Origin: Streptomyces californicus
GTDB taxonomy: Bacteria > Actinomycetota > Actinomycetes > Streptomycetales > Streptomycetaceae
Length of the DNA stretch: 64,000 bases
Assembly (NCBI RefSeq): GCF_000717645.1
Contig: NZ_JNZZ01000014.1
Location: 114,220 to 178,219 of the forward strand
Direction of reading: 5' to 3'
Both the position numbers and the translations under genes were made by a program. Position 1 is the stretch's first letter; each line of letters opens with the position of its first letter. Positions 34,285 to 43,076 of the stretch are shown piece by piece. Under the pieces are notes generated by a model that was not told the origin of the DNA, made no database searches, and saw only the letters and a list, made by a program, of their open reading frames with translations.

Positions 34285-34310
34285 GGAATGCATCAGCCGT
34301 AGGATCCGTT
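34285..34310 (+). promoter_or_regulatory. SigR-type promoter upstream of trxB
   Basis: GGGAAT (-35, GGAAT at 34285-34289) and GTT (34308-34310) with exactly 18 bp between, matching the SigR consensus GGAAT-N18/19-GTT known for the trxBA operon. Predicted start about 63 bases before the trxB GTG. Confidence 0.85.
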
Positions 34311-34379
34311 GGGTGGGGTGAGAGTCGTTGACCGACCCCGTAGGCAGTTAGGCAGTCTGCAGAAACGAGGAAGAAACCC

Positions 34380-35351
34380 GTGAGCGACGTCCGTAATGTG
34401 ATCATCATCGGCTCCGGGCCGGCCGGGTACACCGCGGCGCTGTACACCGCCCGCGCCTCGCTGAACCCGCTGGTCTTCGAGGGCGCCGTCACCGCGGGCG
34501 GTGCGCTGATGAACACCACCGACGTGGAGAACTTCCCCGGTTTCCAGGACGGCATCATGGGTCCCGAGCTCATGGACAACATGCGCGCCCAGGCCGAGCG
34601 CTTCGGCGCCGAGTTGATCCCCGACGATGTTGTCGCGGTCGACCTCACCGGCGAGATCAAGACCGTCACCGACACCGCCGGCACGGTCCACCGCGCCAAG
34701 TCGGTCATCGTCACGACCGGCTCCCAGCACCGCAAGCTCGGACTGCCCAACGAGGACGCCCTCTCCGGACGCGGCGTCTCCTGGTGCGCCACCTGCGACG
34801 GCTTCTTCTTCAAGGACCACGACATCGCCGTGATCGGCGGCGGTGACACCGCGATGGAGGAGGCGACCTTCCTCTCCCGCTTCGCCAAGTCCGTCACGAT
34901 CGTGCACCGCCGTGACACGCTGCGCGCCTCCAAGGCGATGCAGGACCGGGCCTTCGCCGACCCGAAGATCAAGTTCGCCTGGGACAGCGAGGTCGCCGAG
35001 ATCAAGGGCGACCAGAAGCTCTCCGGGCTGGTTCTGCGCAACACCAAGACCGGCGAGACGTCCGAGCTGCCCGTGACCGGTCTCTTCATCGCCGTCGGCC
35101 ATGACCCGCGCACCGAACTTTTCAAGGGCCAGCTCGAACTCGACGACGAGGGCTACCTGAAGGTCGAGGCGCCTTCCACCCGCACCAACCTGACCGGTGT
35201 CTTCGGCGCCGGCGACGTGGTCGACCACACCTACCGTCAGGCCATCACCGCAGCGGGCACCGGCTGCTCCGCCGCGCTGGACGCCGAGCGCTTCCTCGCG
35301 GCCCTGGCCGACGCCGAGCCCGCCGAGCCGGAGAAAACCCCGGCCGTCTGA
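34380..35351 (+). CDS. trxB: Thioredoxin reductase
   Basis: A 323-residue FAD/NADPH enzyme that reduces thioredoxin. The FAD motif Gly-Ser-Gly-Pro-Ala-Gly is at residues 11-16, the redox pair Cys-Ala-Thr-Cys at 136-139, the NADPH motif Gly-Gly-Gly-Asp-Thr-Ala near 153-158, and the C-terminal FAD-contacting Gly-Ala-Gly-Asp-Val near 276-280. GTG at 34380 has GAGGAAG upstream. It precedes trxA by 46 bases and has a SigR-type promoter, so it is part of the thiol-oxidative stress regulon. Confidence 0.97.
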   Translation: MSDVRNVIIIGSGPAGYTAALYTARASLNPLVFEGAVTAGGALMNTTDVENFPGFQDGIMGPELMDNMRAQAERFGAELIPDDVVAVDLTGEIKTVTDTAGTVHRAKSVIVTTGSQHRKLGLPNEDALSGRGVSWCATCDGFFFKDHDIAVIGGGDTAMEEATFLSRFAKSVTIVHRRDTLRASKAMQDRAFADPKIKFAWDSEVAEIKGDQKLSGLVLRNTKTGETSELPVTGLFIAVGHDPRTELFKGQLELDDEGYLKVEAPSTRTNLTGVFGAGDVVDHTYRQAITAAGTGCSAALDAERFLAALADAEPAEPEKTPAV

Positions 35352-35397
35352 ACGTCCGCACCACATCCCACCCCCACGAGAGACTAAGGAGGCCGCC

Positions 35398-35733
35398 GTG
35401 GCCGGCGACCTGAAGCACGTTACGGATGACACCTTCGACGAGGTCGTCCTCAAGAGCGACAAGCCCGTTCTGGTGGACTTCTGGGCTGCCTGGTGCGGCC
35501 CGTGCCGCCAGATCGCCCCGTCGCTGGAGGCGATCGCGGCCGAGCACGGCGACCAGATCGAGATCGTCAAGCTCAACATCGACGAGAACCCGGCCACCGC
35601 CGCCAAGTACGGTGTGATGTCCATCCCGACCCTGAACGTGTACCAGGGCGGCGAAGTCGCCAAGACCATCGTCGGCGCCAAGCCGAAGGCCGCGATCCTC
35701 CGCGACCTCGAAGGCTTCATCGCACCCGCCTGA
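35398..35733 (+). CDS. trxA: Thioredoxin
   Basis: A 111-residue cytosolic protein disulfide reductant with the active site Trp-Cys-Gly-Pro-Cys at residues 32-36, cis-proline in Met-Ser-Ile-Pro-Thr-Leu, and the standard thioredoxin length. GTG at 35398 has AAGGAGG in ideal position. It completes the trxB-trxA operon. The junction to the converging GNAT gene carries parS site 8. Confidence 0.97.
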   Translation: MAGDLKHVTDDTFDEVVLKSDKPVLVDFWAAWCGPCRQIAPSLEAIAAEHGDQIEIVKLNIDENPATAAKYGVMSIPTLNVYQGGEVAKTIVGAKPKAAILRDLEGFIAPA

Positions 35734-35754
35734 CCGTTCGGCAGCGCTCCGGCT

Positions 35755-35776
35755 CGATGTTTCACGTGAAACATCG
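35755..35776. repeat. 22-bp palindrome carrying parS
   Basis: CGAT plus parS plus ATCG, a perfect 22-bp inverted repeat between trxA and the converging GNAT gene; it may act as a weak terminator as well. Confidence 0.7.
35759..35772. promoter_or_regulatory. parS site 8
   Basis: Perfect GTTTCACGTGAAAC in the 44-bp gap between converging trxA and the GNAT gene. Confidence 0.94.
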
Positions 35777-36394
35777 TCACAGCGGGCGGAGCACCGGTTC
35801 CTTTTGAACTGCTCCCAGCAACCGGTCGAGTGCCATCTCCACGTCTTCCTTCCAGGACAGCGTCGTCCGCAGATTCAGTCGCAGCCGGGGATGGACGGGG
35901 TGGGGGCGCACGGTCTTGAAGCCCACGGCCAGGAGATGGTCCGCCGGAAGCACGCACCTGGTCGGCTCCGAGCGAGCGTCCCCGAACGCCTCAATGGCCT
36001 TGAAGCCCCGGCGCAGCACATCCTTCGCCACGGTCTGCACCATGACCCGGCCCAGCCCTTGCCCCTGGTACTCAGGGACGATCAGCCCAGTGATCAACTG
36101 CACGGCGTCGGGGGAGACCGGACTGGTCGGAAACGCCGTCGAGCGAGGCACATACGCAGGTGGGGCGAAGAGCACGAAGCCGACCGGGACATCGTCCACA
36201 TAGACCACCCGGCCGCACGAGCCCCACTCCAGCAGCACCGCCGAGATCCAGGCTTCCTTCTCCGGGCCCGGCTTGCCCGCCCTTACCGCAGCTTCTCCGC
36301 TGACCGGATCAAGCTCCCAGAAAACGCAGGAGCGGCAACGCCCCGGGAGGTCCGGAAGGTTGTCCAGGGTGAGCGGTACGAGTCGGCGCCCCAT
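35777..36394 (-). CDS. GNAT-family N-acetyltransferase
   Basis: A 205-residue protein with one GNAT domain: motif A reads Gly-Gln-Gly-Leu-Gly-Arg-Val-Met near residues 115-122, preceded by the strand Val-Gln-Leu-Ile-Thr-Gly-Leu-Ile-Val-Pro-Glu-Tyr. The N-terminal part has Cys-Arg-Ser-Cys-Val-Phe-Trp-Glu. The family is commonly found next to parB and trxA in Streptomyces; acceptor unknown. The ATG at 36394 is about 15 bases after GGAGGAAG, so the exact start is not certain. Confidence 0.82.
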   Translation of the reverse strand: MGRRLVPLTLDNLPDLPGRCRSCVFWELDPVSGEAAVRAGKPGPEKEAWISAVLLEWGSCGRVVYVDDVPVGFVLFAPPAYVPRSTAFPTSPVSPDAVQLITGLIVPEYQGQGLGRVMVQTVAKDVLRRGFKAIEAFGDARSEPTRCVLPADHLLAVGFKTVRPHPVHPRLRLNLRTTLSWKEDVEMALDRLLGAVQKEPVLRPL

Positions 36395-36540
36395 GTCGGC
36401 GATTCCCCACTTCCTCCGCCCGCCGCACCTCGTGCGGCTGCCAGCGCGCTCCGTTCATGGAACAGACTGCCGACGAATCCCCCGACAGCAGCCAGGCCCA
36501 GTCCGACCGTGACAAGTCGGCCGCGGCTCACTCGTGGCAA
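36395..36540 (-). other. Possible small or decayed membrane-protein gene between the GNAT gene and parB
   Basis: A reverse-strand frame from 36540 starts Met-Pro-Arg-Val-Ser-Arg-Gly-Arg followed by a hydrophobic stretch (Leu-Val-Thr-Val-Gly-Leu-Gly-Leu-Ala-Ala-Val-Gly-Gly-Phe) that looks like a genuine signal anchor. It continues 110 bases into the GNAT gene in another frame, where it loses any protein-like character. It may be a truncated gene or chance. The rest of the 303-bp gap to parB (36541-36697) shows nothing. Confidence 0.3.
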
Positions 36541-36697
36541 GGTCTCCGCCTCCTCCGAGGTCGATCACCGTGGATGCGCTGCCCCGGAACGCATCGTATC
36601 CACCCAGAGGTGATGCGGACACCGAGGGAGAGCAAAGGGCGGACCGTGTTCCGGTCAGTACCGGAAGCACAGCCCGCCCTCTACGGTGCCTGGACGC

Positions 36698-37789
36698 TCA
36701 GCCCTCGTCCTCCTCGGACGACTCGGCGAGCCGACGCTCCAGCACCCGGCCCTCACCCGGGGCAAGGCTTCCAAGAATGCGGTCCAGATCCTCCATCGAG
36801 GCGAACTCGACGACGATCTTGCCCTTCTTCTGCCCCAGGTCGACCTTCACCCGCGTCTCGAAGCGGTCGGACAGGCGGGTCGCCAGATCGGTGAGCGCCG
36901 GGGAGACCCGCCCTCCGGCCCTCGGCCCCTTGGGCTTCCGAGTGCGGGACGGATGCGAGTCCATCAGCTTCACGATCTCCTCCACCGCACGCACCGACAT
37001 GCCTTCAGCCACGATGCGATGGGCCAGCTGGTCCTGCTCCTCGGCGTCCTCCAGGGACAGCAGGGCACGAGCGTGCCCGGCCGAAAGAACCCCTGCGGCG
37101 ACCCGGCGCTGGACCGGCGGCGAGAGCCGCAGAAGCCTCAGCGTGTTCGTTACCTGCGGACGCGAACGCCCGATCCGGTCGGCCAGCTGGTCCTGGGTGC
37201 ACTGGAAGTCCTTGAGGAGCTGGTCGTACGCAGCGGCCTCCTCCAGCGGGTTCAGCTGAGCCCGGTGGAGGTTCTCCAGCAGTGCGTCCAGCAGCAGCTT
37301 CTCGTCGTCCGTGGCACGGACGATGGTGGGAATGCGCTCCAGTCCCGCTTCCTGGCACGCCCTCCACCGGCGCTCGCCCATGATCAGCTCATAGCTGTCC
37401 GGGCCCGTCTTCCGGACGACGACCGGCTGCAGCAGACCGACTTCCTTGATGGAGACGACCAGCTCGGCCAGTGCGTCCTCATCGAAGACTTCACGCGGCT
37501 GACGCGGGTTCGGGGTGATGGAGCCGACCGGAAGCTCAGCGAAGTACGCACCGGACGCCCCGACGCCCTGCTCGGTACGCTCCTCGGGCGCCGAGGCCGG
37601 CTCCGGCACCAACGGCGAGGACGGCAGCCCGGCCAGCTTCGCTGCGGGAACCCCGCGATCCGCGGTCAGAACCGCCCCCGCGCCGAACGAAGCGGCGCCA
37701 TCATCGATCTCCGGGCCCTTTTTCTCCAGAGGAGCAGCGGGGATCAACGCGGCGAGCCCGCGCCCCAGGCCTCTACGACGCTCACTCAC
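36698..37789 (-). CDS. parB: Chromosome-partitioning protein ParB
   Basis: A 363-residue CTP-dependent DNA clamp that loads at parS and spreads to organise the origin region. The N-terminus starts Arg-Arg-Gly-Leu-Gly-Arg-Gly-Leu, then a linker; the ParB/CTP domain shows Ile-Thr-Pro-Asn-Pro-Arg-Gln-Pro-Arg and Gly-Glu-Arg-Arg-Trp-Arg-Ala, and the helix-turn-helix near 200-240 has [11 protein letters not shown]. A dimerisation domain ends the protein. GTG start overlaps the parA stop by four bases (GTGA). Ten of its target sites are in this window. Confidence 0.98.
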   Translation of the reverse strand: MSERRRGLGRGLAALIPAAPLEKKGPEIDDGAASFGAGAVLTADRGVPAAKLAGLPSSPLVPEPASAPEERTEQGVGASGAYFAELPVGSITPNPRQPREVFDEDALAELVVSIKEVGLLQPVVVRKTGPDSYELIMGERRWRACQEAGLERIPTIVRATDDEKLLLDALLENLHRAQLNPLEEAAAYDQLLKDFQCTQDQLADRIGRSRPQVTNTLRLLRLSPPVQRRVAAGVLSAGHARALLSLEDAEEQDQLAHRIVAEGMSVRAVEEIVKLMDSHPSRTRKPKGPRAGGRVSPALTDLATRLSDRFETRVKVDLGQKKGKIVVEFASMEDLDRILGSLAPGEGRVLERRLAESSEEDEG

Positions 37790-38862
37790 TGCATGCCCTC
37801 CGAATTGTTCTGCAGGCTGTTCTGGTTGCTCGTGTGTGCGGGCTGAGCCTCGTAGTGCACTCCAACGCCCCGCAGAGCGATTTCCCGGGCGGCTTCGAGG
37901 TACGAGAGCGATCCGCTGGAACCCGGGTCATAGGTCAGGACGGTCTGTCCGTAACTCGGCGCCTCCGAGATGCGCACCGACCGCGGGATGCTCGTTCTCA
38001 GGACTTCCTTGCCGAAGTGGGTGCGGACCTCGTCGGCGACCTGGGAGGCGAGCCTCGTCCGACCGTCGTACATCGTCAACAGGATCGTCGAAACGTGCAG
38101 CTCCGGATTGAGGTGGCCGCGTACCAGGTCCACGTTGCGCAGGAGCTGTCCGAGCCCTTCCAGCGCGTAGTACTCGCACTGGATGGGGATGAGTACCTCG
38201 GCTCCCGCCACCATGGCGTTCACCGTCAGCAGGCCCAACGACGGCGGGCAGTCGATCAGGATGTAGTCCAGCGGCTGCTCGTACGCCTGGATGGCCCGCT
38301 GGAGCCGGCTCTCCCGCGCCACCAGGGAGACCAGTTCGATCTCCGCGCCGGCGAGATCGATGGTGGCCGGAGCGCAGAAGAGGCCCTCGACGTCCGGTAC
38401 GGGCTGGACCACTTCGGAGAGGGGTCGGCTGTCCACCAGGACGTCGTAGATCGAGGGGACTTCCGCGTGGTGGTCGATGCCCAGAGCCGTGGAGGCGTTG
38501 CCCTGTGGGTCGAGGTCGACCACCAGGACGCGCGCGCCGTGCAGGGCCAGAGAGGCGGCGAGGTTGACCGTCGTGGTCGTCTTGCCGACCCCGCCCTTCT
38601 GGTTGGCGACCACCATGACCCGGGTGCGGTCGGGGCGGGGCAGCCCTTCACCGGCTCGGCCAAGGGCCTCAACCGCCAGCTGAGCGGCACGGCCGATGGG
38701 TGTGTCGTCCATCGGCGGCGGTGTTTCACGTGAAACACCATCGCCCAGGGACTCGGTTCGGGGACCGGGGACCGGGTCGGTCATCGGTCCCGCGATGTTG
38801 GCGTCGGACCGCAAGGATTCACTCTCCTCGACTTCAGGCTCGCAATGAACAGAGCGTGCCAT
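37786..38862 (-). CDS. parA: Chromosome-partitioning ATPase ParA
   Basis: A 358-residue deviant-Walker ATPase that drives ParB-parS complexes and works at hyphal tips in Streptomyces. The P-loop Lys-Gly-Gly-Val-Gly-Lys-Thr-Thr is at 89-96, switch I in Asp-Leu-Asp-Pro-Gln-Gly-Asn-Ala and Walker B Asp-Cys-Pro-Pro-Ser-Leu-Gly near 208. The first 50 residues are acidic and disordered. I chose the ATG at 38862 from recalled Streptomyces ParA length; an open frame continues to 39042, and an ATG at residue 51 is possible. Residues 43-47 are encoded by a parS. Operon parA-parB. Confidence 0.95.
   Translation of the reverse strand: MARSVHCEPEVEESESLRSDANIAGPMTDPVPGPRTESLGDGVSRETPPPMDDTPIGRAAQLAVEALGRAGEGLPRPDRTRVMVVANQKGGVGKTTTTVNLAASLALHGARVLVVDLDPQGNASTALGIDHHAEVPSIYDVLVDSRPLSEVVQPVPDVEGLFCAPATIDLAGAEIELVSLVARESRLQRAIQAYEQPLDYILIDCPPSLGLLTVNAMVAGAEVLIPIQCEYYALEGLGQLLRNVDLVRGHLNPELHVSTILLTMYDGRTRLASQVADEVRTHFGKEVLRTSIPRSVRISEAPSYGQTVLTYDPGSSGSLSYLEAAREIALRGVGVHYEAQPAHTSNQNSLQNNSEGMQ
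38723..38736. promoter_or_regulatory. parS site 9 (inside parA)
   Basis: Perfect GTTTCACGTGAAAC within the 5' part of parA, read on the reverse strand as Val-Ser-Arg-Glu-Thr (residues 43-47). ParB bound here could affect its own operon. Confidence 0.93.
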
Positions 38863-39008
38863 GCTTTCGGGGTCGTGAACCAGCGAGGCCCGCTGTTCTG
38901 TGGATGAATCCGTACGTGTGGACAACTCGGCCACCCGTCCGGGTTTGCGGTCGCGCGGCGCCGCGGCCGCACGACCGCGGTCGATGATTCCCTGCAGCAG
39001 AGAGCGAC

Positions 39009-39022
39009 GTTTCACGTGAAAC
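39009..39022. promoter_or_regulatory. parS site 10 (upstream of parA)
   Basis: Perfect GTTTCACGTGAAAC in the 326-bp gap between rsmG and parA (38863-39188), the closest copy to oriC in this window. Nothing else in that gap is clear, though the parAB promoters must lie there or in the rsmG end. Confidence 0.94.
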
Positions 39023-39188
39023 ACGATGCCCCTGTGCGGCAACTACCAGGCCACGACACTCCGCAGACGTCATCTACCGCCAGGTTCCGGCAGAGAAGCC
39101 GCCCATCACCCCGAGCATGGATGAAATACGCGTACCGCCCGGCGATCCGTCTGACGCGCCGGGCGGATCCGCCGCTGCAAGGCCGCCC

Positions 39189-39905
39189 TCAGCGCCGCCT
39201 GCGAGCGCGCCCCGTGCGGGCGGCCTTGGCGCGCTTTGCGGCGAACCTCACACCGCCCGGACTCTCACCCACCACGACCCGGACGACGGTGGACAGCGGA
39301 TCGACGATGCCTTCTCCGACCTGAAGCACCTCGGTATCGACGACGCCGAGCTTGCTGAGCGCCGCCCTGGCACCGTGGAGCTCCTCCTCGGCGGTGTCGC
39401 CCTTGAGCGCGAGCATCTCGCCGTACGGCCTCAGCAGGGGAACGCCCCAGCCCGCGAGCCGGTCCAACGGCGCCACCGCACGCGCGGTCACCACCTGCAC
39501 CGGCTGCAGCGTGCCCAAGACCTCTTCGGCCCGGCCGCGGACGACCGTCACATGGTCCAGGCCCAGCAGTTCGACGACCTCCTGGAGGAAGTTCGTCCGC
39601 CGGAGCAGCGGCTCCAGCAGGGTGATCTTGAGGTCCGGGCGGACCAGGGCGAGCGGGATGCCGGGCAGCCCTGCCCCCGAGCCCACATCGCATACGGTGA
39701 CGCCTTCGGGCACGACCTCGGAGAGCACCGCGCAGTTCAGCAGGTGCCGCTCCCAGAGCCGCGGAACCTCGCGCGGCCCGATCAGGCCGCGCTTGACCCC
39801 GGCATCCGCCAGCAGCTCGGCGTACCGGACAGCCTCCGGAAAGAGCTCACCGAACACCGCCTGCGCCTGCGCAGGTGCCTGGGGAAGCTCTGCTGCCTCC
39901 GTCAC
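39189..39905 (-). CDS. rsmG: 16S rRNA (guanine-N7) methyltransferase RsmG (GidB)
   Basis: A 238-residue SAM-dependent enzyme that methylates G527 in the 530 loop of 16S rRNA; loss gives low-level streptomycin resistance and often boosts antibiotic production. The SAM motif [12 protein letters not shown] is near residues 74-85, and Glu-Arg-His-Leu-Leu-Asn-Cys-Ala precedes it. The C-terminal end is a run of basic residues. GTG at 39905 is the first start of the conserved sequence. It lies between the jag block and parA. Confidence 0.96.
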   Translation of the reverse strand: MTEAAELPQAPAQAQAVFGELFPEAVRYAELLADAGVKRGLIGPREVPRLWERHLLNCAVLSEVVPEGVTVCDVGSGAGLPGIPLALVRPDLKITLLEPLLRRTNFLQEVVELLGLDHVTVVRGRAEEVLGTLQPVQVVTARAVAPLDRLAGWGVPLLRPYGEMLALKGDTAEEELHGARAALSKLGVVDTEVLQVGEGIVDPLSTVVRVVVGESPGGVRFAAKRAKAARTGRARRRR

Positions 39906-39968
39906 GGGGGACCGTCCTTCCGTACCGCCCTAGGGCCTGTCTGGTGGCCGACTATCAAGCTGACACAT

Positions 39969-39998
39969 TCGGCCCCGCCTGCGAACAGGCGGGGCCGA
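39969..39998 (-). terminator. Terminator between jag and rsmG
   Basis: Stem TCGGCCCCGCCTG with complement and a CGAA loop, in the 109-bp gap after the jag stop. Confidence 0.85.
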
Positions 39999-40014
39999 CA
40001 GTACAAGGGTCCGG

Positions 40015-40530
40015 TCAGGCCGGAAGAACGACGACGAAGCGCTGCGGCTCCTCGCCCTCCGACTCGCTCCGGAGGCCGGCGGCGGCGATCGCGTCATGCA
40101 CGACCTTGCGCTCGAACGGCGTCATCGGGTCCAGCTTCACCGGCTGCCCCGAGGTCTTGACCTCGTTCGCGGCCTTGGCGCCCAGCTCGGCGAGGACCGC
40201 GCGCTTCTTGGCGCGGAAGCCGCCGATGTCCAGCATCAGCCTGCTGCGGTCACCGGTCTCCCGGTGCACGGCCAGCCGCGTCAGCTCCTGGAGCGCCTCC
40301 AGGACCTCGCCGTCGCGGCCCACGAGCTTCTGGAGATCGCGCGCCGACTCGCTGATGATCGACACCGCGGCCCGGTCCGCCTCGACGTCCATGTCGATGT
40401 CGCCGTCGAGATCGGCGATATCGAGCAGGCCCTCAAGGTAGTCGGCCGCGATCTCGCCCTCCTGCTCCAGGCGGGTCAGGGTGTCGCTGCCTGCCTCGGC
40501 GGGCGCCGTGGAAGTGGTGCCTTCCGTCAC
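40015..40530 (-). CDS. jag: RNA-binding protein Jag/KhpB (KH and R3H domains)
   Basis: A 171-residue RNA-binding protein. A KH-type core near residues 60-110 contains Leu-Val-Gly-Arg-Asp-Gly-Glu-Val-Leu-Glu-Ala-Leu-Gln (the GXXG loop is Gly-Arg-Asp-Gly), and the R3H domain near 135-160 has Met-Thr-Pro-Phe-Glu-Arg-Lys-Val-Val-His. It follows yidC by 14 bases in the conserved rpmH-rnpA-yidD-yidC-jag block. In other Gram-positives it partners KhpA in post-transcriptional control of wall growth. Confidence 0.94.
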   Translation of the reverse strand: MTEGTTSTAPAEAGSDTLTRLEQEGEIAADYLEGLLDIADLDGDIDMDVEADRAAVSIISESARDLQKLVGRDGEVLEALQELTRLAVHRETGDRSRLMLDIGGFRAKKRAVLAELGAKAANEVKTSGQPVKLDPMTPFERKVVHDAIAAAGLRSESEGEEPQRFVVVLPA

Positions 40531-40544
40531 GGATGGACTCCTTC

Positions 40545-41807
40545 TTACTTCTTGGACGGGTGCTTGGGCCGCTGCGGACCCTTGCGCTGTCCGGACTTGG
40601 CTTGGCGTGAGGAGCCGGAGGCGGGCTTGCCCGCAGGCTTCGGCTTGCTGTCCTGCGGTGCGTCCTGCTTCTCGAGCGAGGTCTTGGAGTCGGCCGCCGA
40701 GGACTCCGCGTCCTTGGCCCCGGCGGTCGCGTGGCCGGTCGTCTGCCGCTTCGCCTTGGTCTGGCGCTTGGGCTGCTGGCGCTTGTGCGCCTGGCCCTCG
40801 GCATCGGCGACCGCCGTCTCGCTCTTCTGGACCGTGCCGTCCTCCTGGGCCGCGAGACCCAGCTTCGCGAGGCTGGTGATGAACTTGCGCTCGATGTCGT
40901 TGCGGTCGCTGCCCTTGGCGACGATCCCCTTGACCATCTTGCGCCGGGTGCGGCCCCGCACCTCGCCGTGGGAGGTCACGCTCTTGAGGAGGCGCTGGAG
41001 GTAGGCGTCCTGCGCCTTGCTGCCCGGCGTCGGGTTCTGGTTGATCACGTACATCTGCTGACCCATGGTCCAGACGTTGGTGGTCAGCCAGTAGACGAGG
41101 ACACCGACGGGGAAGTTGATGCCCATCACGGCGAAGATGACCGGGAAGATGTACATCAGCATCTTCTGCTGCTGCATGTACGGGGTCTTCACCGTCAGGT
41201 CGACGTTCTTCGTCATCAGCTGGCGCTGGGTGAAGAACTGCGACGCCGACATCATGATGATCATGATCGCGGTGACGATCCGGACGTCCAGCAGGTCGGC
41301 GTTGAGCGAGGCGACCTTGTCGGCGCTGTCCATGAACTTCGCGGCCAGCGGGGCACCGAAGATGTGGGCCTCACGCGCGCTGTCCAGGAGGTCCTGGTTG
41401 ATCGCGCCGATCTTCTTGCCGGAGGCGATGGACGAGAGCACGTGGTACAGGGCGAAGAAGAACGGGGACTGCGCCAGGATGGGGAGGCACGAGGAGAGCG
41501 GGTTGGTGCCCGTCTCCTTGTACAGCTTCATCATCTCTTCGGACTGACGCTGCTTGTCGTTCTTGTAGCGCTCCTGGATCGCCTTCATCTTCGGCTGGAG
41601 CACCTGCATGTTGCGGGTCGACTTGATCTGCTTCACGAAGAGCGGGATCAGGCAGATCCGGATCAGCACCACGAGCGACACGATCGACAGGCCCCAGGCC
41701 CACCCGGAGTCATCGCCGAAGAGCGCTCCGTAGACCTTGTGGAACTGGACGATGATCCATGAGACAGGTGTGGTGATAAAGCTGAACAGACTGGCAATCG
41801 TGTCCAC
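40545..41807 (-). CDS. yidC: Membrane protein insertase YidC
   Basis: A 420-residue Oxa1/YidC insertase with five core transmembrane segments (about 30-55, 95-115, 165-190, 215-240 in the conserved part) that inserts proteins together with or without SecYEG. The hydrophilic groove arginine is expected in [10 protein letters not shown] near residue 50. The C-terminal 130 residues are a very basic, Lys/Gln/Pro-rich tail thought to contact ribosomes. GTG at 41807 has AAGGAG upstream, inside the end of yidD, three bases apart, so the genes are coupled. Confidence 0.96.
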   Translation of the reverse strand: MDTIASLFSFITTPVSWIIVQFHKVYGALFGDDSGWAWGLSIVSLVVLIRICLIPLFVKQIKSTRNMQVLQPKMKAIQERYKNDKQRQSEEMMKLYKETGTNPLSSCLPILAQSPFFFALYHVLSSIASGKKIGAINQDLLDSAREAHIFGAPLAAKFMDSADKVASLNADLLDVRIVTAIMIIMMSASQFFTQRQLMTKNVDLTVKTPYMQQQKMLMYIFPVIFAVMGINFPVGVLVYWLTTNVWTMGQQMYVINQNPTPGSKAQDAYLQRLLKSVTSHGEVRGRTRRKMVKGIVAKGSDRNDIERKFITSLAKLGLAAQEDGTVQKSETAVADAEGQAHKRQQPKRQTKAKRQTTGHATAGAKDAESSAADSKTSLEKQDAPQDSKPKPAGKPASGSSRQAKSGQRKGPQRPKHPSKK

Positions 41808-41810
41808 TAA

Positions 41811-42170
41811 TCAGGCTCCTTGAGCATTGGGCGAGGTCTCTGCGGCCGGGCTCGGAGGTTCGGAGACCGACCCCCCGGGCGGCACATCAGTGGCGGACTC
41901 CCCGCCCTTTTCACCGCGCAGGGCGTTGCGCAGCAACTCGTGCCACCGCGGGCGCTTGCGAGGCGGAACATGATCCACGCCGCCGGGTGACCACGGGTTG
42001 CACCGCAGGATGCGCCAGGCCGTCAGCGCTGTTCCCTTGATGGCACCGTGCCTGTCGATCGACGTATATCCATAGTGGGAACACGACGGGTAATAGCGGC
42101 AGACAGGACCGAGGAGTGGACTGATCGTCCATTGGTACAGCTTGATGAGAGCCAGCAGCGGATACTTCAT
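41811..42170 (-). CDS. yidD: Membrane protein insertion efficiency factor YidD
   Basis: A 119-residue inner-face protein helping YidC. It has the family motif [14 protein letters not shown] and, further on, [13 protein letters not shown]. The last 40 residues are a disordered Pro/Ser-rich tail. The start overlaps the rnpA stop by four bases (ATGA), and yidC follows within three bases. Confidence 0.96.
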   Translation of the reverse strand: MKYPLLALIKLYQWTISPLLGPVCRYYPSCSHYGYTSIDRHGAIKGTALTAWRILRCNPWSPGGVDHVPPRKRPRWHELLRNALRGEKGGESATDVPPGGSVSEPPSPAAETSPNAQGA

Positions 42171-42538
42171 CGCGCGCCCCCTCCCAGGAGCCGCCGAAGA
42201 GCGGCGTCCAGGTCTCGGGCCAGCTGTGCGTGGTCGGCGTCGCCCGCACCGGGCAGCGCCCGTACGACAACAAGGCTACCGGGGGGCAGCTGAGCCAGCC
42301 GGTCGCGGACCAGGTGGCGAAGTCTCCGCTTCACCGCGGTGCGGACGACGGCGCCCCCCACGGCCTTGCTGACAACGAAACCCGCACGCGGCGGGGGAGC
42401 ACTCTCCCCTGTCACGTGCGGGTCCGTTTCACCGCTGCGTAGATGGACGACGAGCAGCGGACGTCCGGCTCGACGTCCTCGTCGTACCGCGGTCGCGAAG
42501 TCCTCGCGCCGCCTCAGCCGATTCTCGGTAGGCAGCAC
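42167..42538 (-). CDS. rnpA: Ribonuclease P protein component
   Basis: A 123-residue basic protein that binds RNase P RNA to mature tRNA 5' ends. It begins [13 protein letters not shown] after the start and has the RNR motif region [10 protein letters not shown] near residues 80-90. GTG at 42538 was chosen over longer starts because it opens the conserved sequence; the ribosome site is weak. It is 19 bases from rpmH and overlaps yidD. Confidence 0.95.
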   Translation of the reverse strand: MLPTENRLRRREDFATAVRRGRRAGRPLLVVHLRSGETDPHVTGESAPPPRAGFVVSKAVGGAVVRTAVKRRLRHLVRDRLAQLPPGSLVVVRALPGAGDADHAQLARDLDAALRRLLGGGAR

Positions 42539-42557
42539 GTCATGGACCTGTAAGCGA

Positions 42558-42695
42558 TCAGGCGGACAGGCTGCTGCGGCCCTTGGCGCGGCGGTTCGCG
42601 AGGATCGCGCGGCCGGCACGGGTACGCATGCGCAGACGGAAGCCGTGGGTCTTGGCGCGACGGCGGTTGTTCGGCTGGAAGGTGCGCTTGCTCAC
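42558..42695 (-). CDS. rpmH: Ribosomal protein L34
   Basis: A 45-residue, highly basic large-subunit protein: [19 protein letters not shown], then Arg-Met-Arg-Thr-Arg-Ala-Gly-Arg. GTG at 42695 has GGAG about 8 bases upstream. It is divergent from dnaA, the classic arrangement beside the origin, and heads the rnpA-yidD-yidC-jag block. Confidence 0.97.
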   Translation of the reverse strand: MSKRTFQPNNRRRAKTHGFRLRMRTRAGRAILANRRAKGRSSLSA

Positions 42696-42915
42696 TCGGG
42701 GGCTCCAGAAATGATGTGTGTCTTGGCGGGACATCGCCTGGCTGTCACCGTGCGCCCACGAGGAACTCGCGTAAACGCCTTAGTGCACCGCTTCACAATC
42801 ACAGATCGTGATCTTTGCCCATCGGAGGCAGGCGGCAGCAGCCATCGACAACTCGACCTGGTCACGGTACGCGCGGCTACGCCATCCGGTCAAACCGGCT
42901 CCGCACGGCCCCCCA

Positions 42916-42970
42916 TTGTGCACAGCCTGTGGACAACAACTTGAACCGCGCGGGTCGCCCTGACTACCGT
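42916..42970 (+). promoter_or_regulatory. dnaA promoter with DnaA boxes
   Basis: TTGAAC (42941-42946) and TACCGT (42965-42970), 18 bp apart, form a likely promoter for dnaA. Directly upstream are a perfect reverse DnaA box TTGTCCACA (42928-42936) and a near box TTGTGCACA (42916-42924), fitting DnaA autoregulation. The rest of the 381-bp rpmH-dnaA gap must also hold the rpmH promoter, which I could not pin down. Confidence 0.7.
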
Positions 42971-43076
42971 GGCTGAACTCCGGTTCTTTTCCTTCCCGAC
43001 TGCCGGGCCTCACCCGACCCGACCCATCCCGTCCCGAGAACCACACATTCGTGGGACATGCGAGAGAGCGTGCCTT

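Noticed and set aside
1969..39022. Repeated GTTTCACGTGAAAC as insertion-sequence ends or a dispersed mobile repeat
   Set aside because: Exact 14-bp palindrome, different flanks, no transposase; it is the Streptomyces parS.
38863..39042. Longer ParA with 60 more N-terminal residues
   Set aside because: It would translate parS site 10 and a sequence rich in Arg without family support; the 358-residue form fits the recalled family length.
42411..42430. CACGTG-containing sequence in rnpA as another parS
   Set aside because: Only the central six bases match; the flanks differ from GTTT/AAAC. The same applies to CACGTG at about 62229 and 48690.
42969..43076. DnaA starting at 42969
   Set aside because: That start lies at or before the predicted transcription start; the GTG at 43077 opens conserved domain I.
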